Source of the DNA: Patella vulgata
Lineage: Eukaryota > Mollusca > Gastropoda > Patellidae
Direction of reading: 5' to 3'
DNA length: 64,000 nucleotides
NCBI RefSeq assembly: GCF_932274485.2
Contig: NC_065879.2
Span: 93,137,959-93,201,958, forward strand
The stretch's first letter is position 1. Each line of letters starts with the position of its first letter. Shown one piece after another: positions 33,691 to 45,775 of the stretch. Both the position numbers and the translations under genes were made by a program. The notes beneath the pieces were generated by a model that was not told where the DNA came from, did no database searches, and was given only the letters and a program-made list of their open reading frames with translations.

Positions 33691-33984
33691 ACAAGTTAGA
33701 GCGAGAGGTCATATTATCATAAGTTAGATAGCCTAAAGACGTATACCTATAGATCTACTTCTAGGCCTACAGTACTCAGTATTCTACATTGGAATATATC
33801 ATAATATGCAATATAATGCCAATTAATCAATCAAATATGAAAACACCTTTCACAAAATATGTACTCTTACAAAATAAATTTTTTGATCATATATACTGCT
33901 GTTATTATTATCTATCGTATTATAGTATTTTCTTCTGTTCAACTGCGAAGCGTCTTCTTTAGCCGACATGTTTAGTGACATTAC

Positions 33985-34115
33985 AGACAAAACCCAAGAT
34001 GCAGTGTGCAACCTACTTTGTATGCAAATGAAGCAGACGCATATTTTTACTCTGTGGTGTTTATTACAGTCAATTCCCAAGATGCATTGCACGTCGCAGT
34101 GTTTCCATTGGCCGT
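33985..34115 (-). promoter_or_regulatory. Promoter-like cluster: two ZNF143/Staf-type sites and a CCAAT box
   Basis: On the plus strand, AATTCCCAAGATGCATTGC (about 34073-34091) matches the ZNF143/Staf consensus closely, and AACCCAAGATGCAGTGTGC (about 33991-34009) is a second, weaker site in the same orientation. The minus strand has GGCCAAT at about 34105-34111 and ATTTGCAT near 34021-34028. An ATG at 33970-33968 (minus) starts MSAKEDASQLNRRKYY in a GC-richer stretch. Direction and target gene are inferred. Confidence 0.35.
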
Positions 34116-34375
34116 AATGCGAGTCGCCACTCTGTGTATTCTTTACTCTGTGCAATGGCTGTGGTACCGTTAGCCTATTCGGTTTGAGACGGGGTTGCAA
34201 TTCAATTCGTATCACATTTATTTGTACTACAAATTGAAAATAAGACTTTTAATATATAGATAAGAAGCGAAAGTTTGAAAGGAGTGGACCATAATTATAG
34301 CCGACTTCTTGTTAGCCTGTGTGTACTCTTGTACTGTAACTAGGCCTACGTAACCCCCGAAGCAGACAAATAGGA

Positions 34376-34620
34376 AACAGTGATCCAATGGGGCTGCAAC
34401 GGAGGGTCTAGCATAGGACAACATATAGTCGTTCGGACAGGAATAAAAACCTAGGTCACGTGTACATATTGGCGTGCTCGTAAAAGAACCCATGACACTT
34501 GGAATTCGAAATAAAAGTAAGTTGTAGCGCCGATCCCAGGCAAAAATTCCGTCTTATTACACTGCATGGCGTTTCCCGTCTTCATTTGCCCAGCCGGCGC
34601 AGAAAAAATAAACACCATTT
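34376..34620 (+). repeat. SINE family B, degenerate 3' two-thirds
   Basis: CGTTCGGACAGGAATAAAAA, CACGTGTACATATTGGCGTG, CTTGGAATTCGAAATAAAAG, TTTCCCGTCTTCATTTGCCC and AACACCATTTCATG blocks in plus orientation. Confidence 0.75.
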
Positions 34621-34824
34621 CATGTGACATGTATTAGAAATATCAGTGTCAACTGTGAACTGTTCATGGATCGTAAATCAGATTCAAATTTATCTATGTT
34701 TACATCATTGTGGCAAATTATTCTTTCAAACAAAATTATGAACCTAACCACAAACCTTTTTCTTCAGCAATATACGTCGTGTGACGTTAAACCTATTAAA
34801 TTTTATTTCATTTACAATTTACTT

Positions 34825-34880
34825 GGAACCAGTATATTACGGCTAATTGTTTTAATTATTTTAACCAGTATCTTATGGGA
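34825..34880. repeat. Minisatellite M1, 2 units
   Basis: AACCAGTATATTACGGCTAA and a second partial unit, preceded by GACGTTAAACC-ATTTTATTTC like the SINE/LINE 3' end. Confidence 0.8.
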
Positions 34881-34899
34881 TGTATGCAGTTAAATTTTG

Positions 34900-36240
34900 T
34901 TTCGTTATTCGGGATTAAAAATTGGAATAACACATAACGGGATAGAACGTATTTGAAATAAAATTATTATTTTTTCTTACAAATGTCATATCACTATTGT
35001 CCATTTGTCATGTAAACTGCAGTGATAAAACCCTCTGACATAAAACAAAACGGTTTTTTTTTTCGAGCTAAAAGTGCTTGCTATTTCTTCAATTAATTAA
35101 AATGGTTAAAACAGACAGTAGATTATTTAAGTCAATGTTGATACAACATTATTTCACAAATCATACGAATACCATAAATATACGTTAAAGTATAATATTT
35201 GAAAACTTAACAAAATTAATTGTATGTTATATACCAACTTTATAATGTTATAAAACCTTGTCTTGATCTCGCTAATTATACTACGGGTATACCCGATTTC
35301 TATATTTAACCTGTATACCCGATTAGAAAGAATACGTTGACTGTCTTGTAATAGTATATCCTACTTTTATTATCCTTCTGTTATTTGATCTCCTATTTTT
35401 ACGTCTAGATGTCGTATGAAGAAAAAAAGGTTGCAATGGTCCCTCATATTTCTATGTTATTATTCGAGTTGCTAGCTGGGTACCTGTATAATAATGGTGT
35501 ATTCACATATCGATTACGTAGACAGTGTATTATAAGTCAATGTGTTTCATATCTACATTATCTCTTTTACAAAATTGACATGGAATATGTAAATAAAATA
35601 TATTTTACTGGAATTACATGTCACTTACTTTACTGATACATGCTTCAATCCTCTCTCTAGGACCTTTTAATTCAACAATTTAATGGCGACGTTACTGTTT
35701 CATTTACATGCATACACGATACAATATTTAACTACATTAACAGATCCTAGAGACGAATACCATAAATCATTAAAATCTAAAATTGTATATACCAGCTTTG
35801 TTTGTTTCTATTATATTAAATACAATGTTATAAAACCTCTGATATTACCTTGTCTTGATCTGTCAAACAATAGTTTCTAATATATTATGTACAATGTTAT
35901 AAAACCTTGTCTTGATCTGTCAAACATTGTTCAGCTATTCATCGTTCTACTTAAAGGGACAATGACACTCTTGCTGGCTTGAAAGCTCCAGAAAATAAAT
36001 AATATCTCTATCTAAGTACTAGATGTTTAAGTGTGCTACCTGTTGTGTAAATTATCCATTACATTCTATTTTACTTGTCCAGAGGGTTCGAAAATATTTT
36101 TAAATCGAAGTTTCATTTGAAAAGGTTTACGTTAGACGTTTCAAACCATTATGTTGAATTTTTCAAAAATTTTAAATAAGGTGTGTTAAAATGAAATTTG
36201 TATCATGAATTAATTGAAATATTCTAAAATAGTACAATTT
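34900..36240. other. AT-rich spacer with short duplications
   Basis: CTTGTCTTGATCTGTCAAAC is repeated near 35850 and 35905. The open frames at 35409 and 35683 are AT-rich and show no domain. No gene called. Confidence 0.4.
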
Positions 36241-36251
36241 CTTGACCAGAA

Positions 36252-36456
36252 TAAAGATTGGGCCATATTATTCTGTTACAACGAGAGTGGTATTGAGCCT
36301 TTAATGTACAATAATATTCACACTCTTAACAACTACACCGGAAACAACTATATTTAAAGATTGGGCCATATTATTCTGTTACAACAAGAGTGGTATTGGG
36401 CCTTTAATGTACAATAATATTCACACTCTTAACAACTACACCGGAAAAAACAGGCT
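36252..36456. repeat. Tandem duplication, ~103 bp x 2
   Basis: Two copies beginning AAAGATTGGGCCATATTATT and ending in CTACACCGGAAA, nearly identical. Confidence 0.93.
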
Positions 36457-37130
36457 ATTATAATAGATGTGACTAAGTACGGGCAAAACCGATTTCTATA
36501 TTTAAAGATACTTCTGCTTTAAATGTTATATAAATTATTACTGAGACATTTATTCACATGCCATGCCTATAATCAACTCTCTAGACCATCATCGGGTGGC
36601 TTTGATTTAAAAGGATTGAAATACGATCGCCATATTTAATTATATAATTTTAAAAATGGTGAATCGAGTCTGCCATAGCTGGTCAACATTTCAAACACAT
36701 AGCCCAGAATAAAGTGATCTGAATTATATTGTCAATATATTCATTTTGCATTATCTGTTTCTTTACCTCAATTGGGGGCCTGGCAAGGACAGCTGTCTAT
36801 TCGTTCGGACGGGACGAAAAACAGAGGTCACGTCTATACACTGACGTGCACATCATATGGCGTATGCCCGTCTTCAATAGCCCAGTCGGAGCAGAACAGT
36901 AGAATGCGAAATCTTACATAATGGATCTCAATCGAAATATAATCTTTATACTTGTTTATCCTGTCTTTTGTATTATTTTTATTATATATTGTGTTATACT
37001 TCTTTTGTTTTTCTGTCGCCTACCTAACCTGCCCCTCTCTCTCGCATCCCCTGTGAGAGAGAGGGAGTTGTATCAGTTTGTTACTAGGGTGTGTTACTAT
37101 AATAATATGCTCTGACGCGTCCCACCTTTT
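36410..37130 (+). repeat. Dispersed block shared with 7.56-8.19 and 30.24-30.42 kb
   Basis: Collinear with 7640-8190, and its end (CTCGCATCCC...TGAGAGAGAGGGAG) matches 30255-30320. Contains a SINE B fragment. Confidence 0.6.
36770..36920 (+). repeat. SINE family B fragment
   Basis: GGCCTGGCAAGGACAGCTGT, CGTTCGGACGGGACGAAAAA and GGCGTATGCCCGTCTTCAAT, internally deleted. Confidence 0.8.
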
Positions 37131-37369
37131 ATACGAACAATAATTTGTAAGCGTTAACATGTATTTAAAATTAATTTGAATTATGAATTACTCATAAACA
37201 GTTATTGGACGCTGTCGGGAATAACAAAAAGTCTCTCTAATCCCTTTCGGTTCATGACCTGAGGAAATTCGCACCAAGTAATTTTGATGAACATGTTTAT
37301 AGCCTTAAATTATGCTGTAGAAATACATTTTACTTTAGTAGAACGTTCAAACCCATTTCAGTTCATTCA

Positions 37370-37935
37370 AGTATACTATAGCTAATTTTTTAACCAGTAT
37401 ACTATAGCTAATTGTTTTTAACCAGTATATTACATCTAATTGTTTTTAACCAGTATTATACTATAGCTAATTGTTTTAAACCAGTATATTACAGCTAATT
37501 GTTTTAAACCACTATATTACATCTAATTGTTTTAAACCAGTATACTATGGCTAATTGTTTTAAACCAGTATAGTATAGCTAATTTTTTAACCAATATATT
37601 ACATCTAATTGTTTTAAACCAGTATATTACATCTAATTGTTTTTAACCAGTATATTACATCTAATTGTTTTAAACCACTATATTACATCTAATTGTTTTA
37701 AACCAGTATACTATAGCTAATTGTTTTAAACCAGTATATTAGAGCTAATTGTTTTAAACCAGTATATTACATCTAATTGTTTTAAACCAGTATATTACAT
37801 CTAATTGTTTTAAACCAGTATATTTTAGCTAATTGTTTTAAACCAGTATATTACAGCTAATTGTTTTAAACCAGTATATTATAAATAGCATAGTACAGAT
37901 AATTGTTTAAGCAATATTATTACAGCTAATATTTT
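37370..37935. repeat. Minisatellite M1, ~20 units of 27-28 bp
   Basis: Largest M1 array. Units are mostly TTTTAAACCAGTATATTA with CAGCTAATTG or CATCTAATTG. The flanks match those of the 10-unit array at 30715-30985. Confidence 0.95.
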
Positions 37936-38516
37936 ACGATAAAATCTTCTCGTTTTACTTTCTGTTCAATGTCAAATGAGAGAAAAAGGTTCTCGTGTTT
38001 GAATTTCCGTATCGAAACACTTGTAATAATATAACGGAAACATAGTGTGTAAAGGTTACTGATATTAACATATTATTGAATATGAAAGACTTGTAATTTC
38101 TATAGCCAGTTTGACGTACTGCAGGGGCGGATTGGGCCATCGGGCGCCCGAAGTGCCGGTCGGACAAAAAATGAAAAACAATTTTTTGTCCAATTCGTCT
38201 AAAAAACCTTTTTTCTGCTGAACATTATATGGTACGTCTGTCATATACCTGCTTACTATATAAATAACCTAAGCTCGTGTGGTGATATATATATATACCT
38301 TACATATACCCGCTTCTTATTATCTAAACTGTGATGTAACTTGGTCAACCATAACTTTATTACACATGTACAATGTATATGTTGACACACACACCTACCA
38401 TTGTTCAAGTATCATCTTCCAATGACTCATCTTGCGTTCTTCTCACACATCTAATATTATGACGTAACGTAGGATCTATAAGTATTGTATAATAACCAGA
38501 ATCGGTGCCTCATATA

Positions 38517-38630
38517 AAATTTCGTCTACGAGGTTGGACAGGCAACTCTACTCCTAGTCACGTAAAAACGAGATATCCAATAACAGACCTTATGATGCAA
38601 CGTGCACGTGTTAACTGTTCGCCCCCTCCC
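38517..38630 (-). repeat. SINE family A fragment (shared with block A)
   Basis: Same copy as 13005-13125, with GAGGTTGGACAGGCAACTCT and CAGACCTTATGATGCAACGT. It shares flanks with block A and so predates the duplication. Confidence 0.8.
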
Positions 38631-39174
38631 CCATATAAAATAACAATAAATAGATGAATTATAATGTGACTTAATTAATTTATCTATCAAAACGTAATGG
38701 AATTACACACAGCCAACAATAAAGACATATATTGTAAAATGAGGACCTCGGTGAGGTGATCAATTTAGTATGTAGTGTAGTTTGTCTTGTCGGTTTTGTT
38801 TTATTTGTAGTGCGGTTCTACTATTTAATGTTTCTCACATCCAAGTTATAAACACTATAATCTCTAAACAACTTCTATATATATCATAGTCTATATAGGT
38901 ATGCAGTAAATTATATGTGGGTCATTATCAAAATTGATAAAATTTCAAATACTATATATGACCACATTTCAAATATGGTTAATTTTTTACTGTTTATATT
39001 TATTTTATTAACACCATTTTAGTAACTTGAACGTCCAATTTATAGAATTGTAAATAAATCATAACATGCTAAACAATAACATTGCTGACAATAGCAGAAT
39101 ATATTGTGCTTCAAATAAACGATAACAAACGAAAAAAGTTTTTCGGGGAGTTCTCTTTATAATATGACTATCAG

Positions 39175-39490
39175 TTTGGAAAAGTTGGGCCGTTGAAAAT
39201 TTCTAAAAAAAAATCTATTTATTTTGCTGGAATAGTAATAGTTTATCCTACCATCTTGTAAGATGTGGGAAAATATATTCTACAATATTTTTTTTTCTGT
39301 GGTGCTTTTCACCACAAGAGCTCCACAAGATATTGGACATAGACAAAAATTCAATTTTTTCAAAAATGTCTTCTCAGACCCCTTTATCTTCCTGTGTGGT
39401 ACCATATTCCACAAGATTTTTGACTTAAAATAATTTTGATAGTGTTTAGGTATCTGTTGTATTTTAACACAAGAGTTTCACAAGACATTC
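39175..39490 (-). repeat. Interspersed repeat R2, inverted copy
   Basis: Inverse of 16380-16700: TTTCACCACAAGAGCTCCAC, AGATATTGGACATAGAC, GTGTGGTACCATATTCCAC. It lies inside the ~1.06-kb segment that interrupts the block-A-like sequence between 38830 and 39890. Confidence 0.75.
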
Positions 39491-40164
39491 GTCATTTGTT
39501 ATTTATTTATTGTTTATTTAATCTTGATGTGGATGATATAAAGTATAGATAATGAGGTTTGTAGAATTTTGTGGCATCAGTAGTGCAAACCCGACTATAA
39601 TGCCCAATGTAACCTTCCCCGCAAATCATCTTTCAAGCTGTAAACGGCAATAGCGCGGACAAATTAAACATGCGCATAGACGATTTAACCATGTATGCCT
39701 GTTGACTTCACTCTTAGCTAATGAAAATCGTTCGAGGCAGCTATTCTCAAACACTTGCTCTGCAGGCAATCCCCGGGCGAAAGAAATCCACCTGAGTTCG
39801 CTTTCCTGCCAGTATAAGCGATTCCGTTCAAATTGTAGTTAAATAACTCAAATGTGATGACCGCGTTCACGGTCGCGGCCGCATTCGCGCTTAGTGTAAG
39901 CAACCCTTAAGTCAGTTACCGCGATCATACAATGGACCTGACGCATACATCACTCTTTGGGGAAGTTGAAAAATTTACAAATAAATCGTTTAGACAGGGT
40001 GTATTTGGGCCAGTGACAGCTAACAACTGTATAGTTAAACATAGCTAAAATATCTGGCTATATCCTTTTAAACTAGTGTCGCAAAGAACAATAAACAGCT
40101 AGGGCCATATTTGCGAACGGTGTCTAAAATAATATGTGATTAGATCTAATCGCTAACTAGCTAG

Positions 40165-40400
40165 TTAATGGTTAGTAGTGGACTAGGTTCGATGAACTTT
40201 CTCTTGCATTGGCCTAGAAAGGTCATCGGGATTTTCCGATGTGGTTTCCCCTTGTCAGTGGCGCAGGGTGGAGGGTCTGACAAGGACAGCTGTCTGGTTA
40301 TTTGCATGGGACGAAAAACCGAAGTCGCCTGTACACATTGACGTGTACGTAAAAGATCCCTTGGCAGTTGGAATTCGATATTAGAGTAGGTGTCTACGGG
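40165..40400 (+). repeat. SINE family B, plus copy lacking the ends
   Basis: CGATGAACTTTCTCTTGCAT, TGGTTTCCCCTTGTCAGTGG, CTGACAAGGACAGCTGTCTG, ACGTAAAAGATCCCTTGGCA and TTGGAATTCGATATTAGAG blocks in order. Confidence 0.85.
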
Positions 40401-40876
40401 GAAAATGAATATTCGTGAAATAAGATAGCCAAGTAAACTAGAGTACAATGAATTTCAGTAGCTGATAAAGGAACAAACTAAATTTAGATCAAAGCGCTGT
40501 GTCCCTACTTTTCTTTTGGAATGTCATCACTACAATAGGAACTATATAAACTTGTGATATCGCTACTCTTTATTTACTTTTTCGCTGGTAGTTTTCTCAT
40601 AATATTACACTTTCCCACAATTATAAGAGAGATTATAAGCTTCTAGTGTCCGATTCAAATGGAGAGATACCCTAGGTTATTCCGCTTATGAGGCCCCTTC
40701 TAATCCCCACCCTCGCACCTAGAGGAAAATGAAAGTGTGTTTGAGCAGGGATGGTGACGGTGTAAAATAATATTATACACCTGGGCCCGAGGCCCCCTAA
40801 ATCTTGAGGCCCAGCCAGCCTGCCTAGCTCATAGGTAAATCTGGCACTGCTTGGAAGATTAATGTGATGAACGTCA

Positions 40877-41250
40877 TTTTTCGATGCTTTCAATTTTATT
40901 ATATTTCGTTTCAAATTCTTCGTTAACTATTTGTCAAACGTCCATTCCAAATTTTGTATGGCACCAGTAGTGCCAACACGAATGATGTCTGGCGCGAGTT
41001 GAGCAGGGAAGAAAGAAAGGTTTTTATCTGCTATTTTAATGAGGAATGAGGTATTAATTGTATCGGAAATCATAGTATAGCACTTTATTTATATCTTGGA
41101 TAAGTTTTTAATATGTGTCAATTAATAATTTTTGAGATATATGCCTTGTTTCAAGTTTTCAAGCACAGCGTGGTCGGTGGTGACACTACGTGACCTCATT
41201 TTGCTCTGGTCGGTGGTGACACTACGTGACCTCATTTTGCTCTGGTCATT
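40877..41250. mobile_element. Block-B-specific insertion of ~375 bp
   Basis: Compared with block A (15975-15985), the sequence GTCATT|CCCAAG is split here by ~375 bp, and GTCATT is present at both edges. The insert ends with two tandem ~36-bp copies of GGTCGGTGGTGACACTACGT. The type of element is unknown. Confidence 0.55.
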
Positions 41251-42349
41251 CCCAAGACCAATTTAGCAGCGGTATATGTTTATTTACATGTAAATACTAA
41301 TTTATATTGTTATAATTATATCAACCCTTTTATTTAATTATTTCCTGTAAAAAGGCCTATTCATTTATGTTGTGTTGATTTTCATCTAGGCTGTGAAATT
41401 CGGTATCCCCTCCCTTCTATAGAAATGTCTTTGGCAGAATGAATGCTCAAATATTGTAAATTGTATCTTTTCAGTTTTTTATGATTATATTTAAATGTTT
41501 AAAGGAAGAAAGTTGTTTTTATTATCTTCACCCGTAAACTCTTGTGGTGAAAAACACGACAGAACAATATTTTGTAAAATACATTTTCCCCACATCTTAC
41601 AAGATGATAGAATAAACTATTATTGTTCCAGCGAAATAAAAAGAAAATGTTTCATAAATGTTTCATTGTCCACTTTTCCAAACGCCCCCAAACCTTGTCA
41701 TGTCTACACTTTCATATATTATCGTTGCTCAATAATTGTGCGAATTTTATACAGTTGAGTCATAAGGTACATTAAAATAAAATCAACGTGAAGCGTAGGC
41801 CTATAATATATATGCTGTTACCAAGCTTCGATGAGCTTACTACTAGTTCGTTCCGCACGACTGTCTTTCGGATAATTATAATTTGACAAAGCGGCGTAAT
41901 ACCGATACATAAAACACAATTTACGGTCAATGTGAACTTCGTAGCAAAATATAAGTTCAATTTTGTCTGACATAAGTGATAAATAATAATTTCTATAAAC
42001 AATTAATACTTCATAATGGCATATCAGTGCACTTAATTCATTCTTAAGCTACCCCCCCCCCCCCCTGAGATGACTAAATTTTGGGAAGTCAACGTTGTAG
42101 AATATCACCTTTATGGTATTCTCGAACAATGATTAACTCAATGATTAGGCTAATCAAAGTTTATAAAATGTTAATTTAAAATTTAATCATATTTTCAGAA
42201 TATGACTGTTCAGAAAATCGGAGATTAAATTTCAGATTAGCACTAATCAATTTTCGAAAATATGGGCATTAAGGTATAAATAAAGCAATCGGAATGAATG
42301 TCTAAACGGGGGATGTGTAGATGGGCATATCACTAAATAGTAAATGAAA

Positions 42350-42515
42350 TGGGGTTTAACGTCCTACTGTTCTGCTCCTACACTGAGCTAATGAAGACGG
42401 GTATACGCCCATACAGTGTGCTATTAGGGAAATTTTTCCCCGGCAGCGGCACTATGACCTACTCTTATATTGAATTCCAACTGTCAAGGGATCTCTGAAG
42501 TGCACCCGTGTTTTC
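42350..42515 (-). repeat. SINE family B, 3' half
   Basis: AAATGAAATGGGGTTTAACG, GGGTATACGCCCATACAGTG and GCAGCGGCACTATGACCTAC blocks, minus-oriented. Confidence 0.85.
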
Positions 42516-42544
42516 ACCCAAAACATTACAATATAGCAAAATGA

Positions 42545-42685
42545 AATGATATGAAATGGAGTTTAACGTCCTACTGTTCTGCTTCGAACTGAGCTAATGA
42601 AGACGGACATACACCATACAGTGTGCTATGAGGGAAATTTTGCCTGGACAGCGGCACTACAGCCTACTATTATATATCGTTTTTT
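42545..42685 (-). repeat. SINE family B, 3' half (shared with block A)
   Basis: Same insertion as 17365-17520; both follow ACATTACAATATAGCAAAAT-type flanks. Confidence 0.85.
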
Positions 42686-43140
42686 TCGTCTGGATGCACA
42701 CTACTGCTAAATATCCCCACGTGAAAGCGAATTATTGAAATAAAATTGTACCATATGTTAGCTCCGAAATGCCCCCCCCCCCCCCCGTCGTAGTAAGTGA
42801 TTTCTAACAAGGCCCATCACTCAGTCTAATTGACAAAATCCTGATGATTATAAATATTTAATGAATATATTAAAAAGTTAGACTATATGACGTTAAACCT
42901 CTTAATGTCACCTCGGCCTCATTGGAAGTTCTAGAAGTCACTTTATTCACGAAAACAAAATAACTTGTATGTAATATAATATTATTGTAGTCATACTTGA
43001 ATACCCGTGTATAAAAGAACACGTATAATCTTCTGATCTTATCACATGATATACGTCCTGATGTCTCGTGAATAAATACCAGCTTATGTCATAGATACTG
43101 AACCATGTTATACTTTACGTATTACTATGGTGTGATATAG
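42685..43140 (+). repeat. SINE A tail plus block shared with 8.19-8.76 kb
   Basis: AAGCGAATTATTGAAATAAA tail, a C16 run at 42773, then the segment collinear with 8400-8760. Confidence 0.7.
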
Positions 43141-43579
43141 TCCGGTTGTTGCTGCCGTGCCCTTAAACACCATTTCATGTCATGTTATGTGCTATCGTTG
43201 TCAGTATTGTGCCAGACACCAGAATCCTACCTCAAGTATCATACTATAGATAACAATTGTTTCTCAGTTTCTACAATATTTTGTAGATGGAACATTAATG
43301 ATTGGAAATGCACAAACCCTTTGATATTTTTCGTCATTTGAATGATTTTAAAATAATCGATTGATGCTTATAGTTGAAACTGTTGAATATATTAACGATG
43401 TATTGATATAGTTATTATTTCTGTTCATCAGGTTATAAGACGGTAGATATTTTAAAGATCACGGGCACAAGCGGTTTTTTTCTTACGTATTTTAGGATTT
43501 TGAAACAATGTCGTGCCTAATCTATTAATTCAAATTATTGATTGATGTTTGTCCACGTTGATGGATGAACCGTACAGTG

Positions 43580-44950
43580 TACAAATATATATGTAGGGTC
43601 ATTCCATGTCACCTGGACCAATTGTGGGAACATGACCCCCTCCAAAAAAATTATAAAAAAATATATGTTATAGTATATGGCCTTAAACTAAGAAATCCGA
43701 AATTTTACCTATGTAGGTTGGAAACTCGCTGAGATATGGCCATTTGAAATTAGGGTACTAAAACGGATCATAAATTCAGTAATTTTTTTCAGGTTTTCGA
43801 ATGCTTTAAACTCACACTTCTAATAGGAGTAGGGAATTCTAACTTGGTTATCTAAAACAACGTTTGGTGAAGATTATATATTTAGCACCACACTCATTGT
43901 CCAGTGCATAGTGTTAGTGCCGCCAGTTTGCAAAATGTGGAACAAATAACTATTTACTTTGATTTTCAGGATTTCAACAGCCTCTTGCAAAGTCACTATA
44001 GTATACATAAACTTCAAAATTGGCATAGTTAATGTCAGTTTGTCTTATATCAATTTACAAAAGTTTCTAAGTCGATGGGATATAATACTTTTCCAAATAT
44101 TCAGTCACGAAATTCAATGCACACTGAAAACATACAAAATATACCCATTTTCACCTTAAATTTTGGCCATGTGGGAGAGGTTAAAATTCTGAAAAAGTTT
44201 GAAAATAAAACTTCAAATACCCTACATTAAAGCCCATCTTGTGTATTTGATGTCTTATATTTTTAATTGACACTTGAAATCTGTGCGGGGATGAAGTTTT
44301 AATGACTGTTATCCAAAATTTTGACTTTTCACGTTGATTTTAAAATAACTTCTAAATGACCTATACTCCTCAAACATGTCTATTTAGAGTGACTTTTTTG
44401 CGTACATTAAATATGTAATCAATTTGGATGTAAATTGTATTGTTCTAATTTTATTTTGCCTCCAAAATGAACTATTCACTTTTATTTTCAGAATTACCAC
44501 AGCCTCTGGCAAAGTCACTGTTGTGTACACAAACTCCAAAATTGGCATAGGTAATGTCAGTTTGTCTTTTATCAATTGACAAAAAAATCTAGTCGATGGG
44601 ATATATACTTTTCCTAATATTCAGTCTCGAAATTCAATGCACACTGAAAACATACAAAATATACCCGTTTTCACCTTCAATTTTGGCCATGTGGGACAGA
44701 GGTTAAAATTCTGAAAAAGTTTGAGAGTGAAACTTCAATTACCCTACTATAACATACATTAAAGTCCATCTTGTGTATTTGATGGCTTATATTTTTAATT
44801 GGCACTTGAGATCTATGCGGTGATGAAGTTTTAATGGCTATCATCAAAATTGTTGACTTTTCACTTTGATTTTAAAATTACGTCTAAATGACCTATACCC
44901 ATCAAACGTGTCTACTTAGAGTAAATGTTTGCGTAGATAAAGAATTTGCA
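43580..44950. repeat. Repeat with ~520-bp tandem duplication
   Basis: 43960-44440 and 44480-44940 are direct copies (ATTTTCAGRATT-CAACAGCCTCT, AAATTCAATGCACACTGAAA, TTTTGGCCATGTGGGA, CATCTTGTGTATTTGATG). The block opens with GGGTCATTCCATGTCACC. No frame persists in both copies, so it looks like a non-coding or decayed element. Confidence 0.75.
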
Positions 44951-45244
44951 ATTTTTATTTGACCTCCCAAATGAGAAAATGGTTATTCCGCTTTACAAAT
45001 TGGAATATTCGGCTTTGACAGTCAGATTAAAATTACTTCTGAAAGACATAGGCCCCTCATATTTGTTATTTCAGAGCAACTTATAATGTAGAATAAGAAT
45101 ATATACTCATTTGGCTACAGGGAGTATCGTTTCAATCTAATTTTGCTTTCAAACACAGGGGAAAACTTGTTTTGTCTGCTTAGCTACTTAGAATGTTGGA
45201 GTACAGTAATGTTGTTACACTACCACTAAACACTTGAAAACTAC

Positions 45245-45775
45245 AGGCCGCAATTCTTAACGCATGGTCTTGAAACTTTGCATACTTATTCCTTATACCC
45301 TAAGGATGTTTCCTATTGTTTTTGGTGCTTGCCCAACCCGGCTCAAAGCCACACCCATTTTTTCTTTGTGTGTCTGTGTGTTGTTTTACCTCTACAGACC
45401 GCAATTCCTAATGGATTGTCTTGAAAACTATTCATCCTTATACCCAAAGGATGACTGTTATTATTGTTGGTTCATGCCCGACACCCAGGGGCACAGCAAC
45501 ACAGATTTTTGTGTTATCGTCCACAGGCTGCAATTCTGAACTTTTAGTGCATGCCCGACCCCTGTCACGCTCCAAGATGACCCATTTATAATTGCGGCCC
45601 ATAGGCGATAAACATAAAAAAAATGGGCGTTGCTATGCCCCTGGGGTCGAGCATGCATCAAAAATAATAGCGGTCATCCTTAAGGTATAAGGAATAAGTA
45701 TGAAAAGTTTTCAAGATGATCAAAACACACATACACACAAAGAAAAAATAGGCGTGGCTCTGCCCTTGGGGTAGC
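45245..45775. repeat. Compound inverted/direct repeat
   Basis: CTTATTCCTTATACCCTAAG near 45284 recurs inverted near 45680 (CCTTAAGGTATAAGGAATAA). The CACACCCATTTTTTCTTTGT region recurs inverted near 45740. The middle (45400-45560) is a third, direct, diverged copy. Possibly a nested foldback element. Confidence 0.65.
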
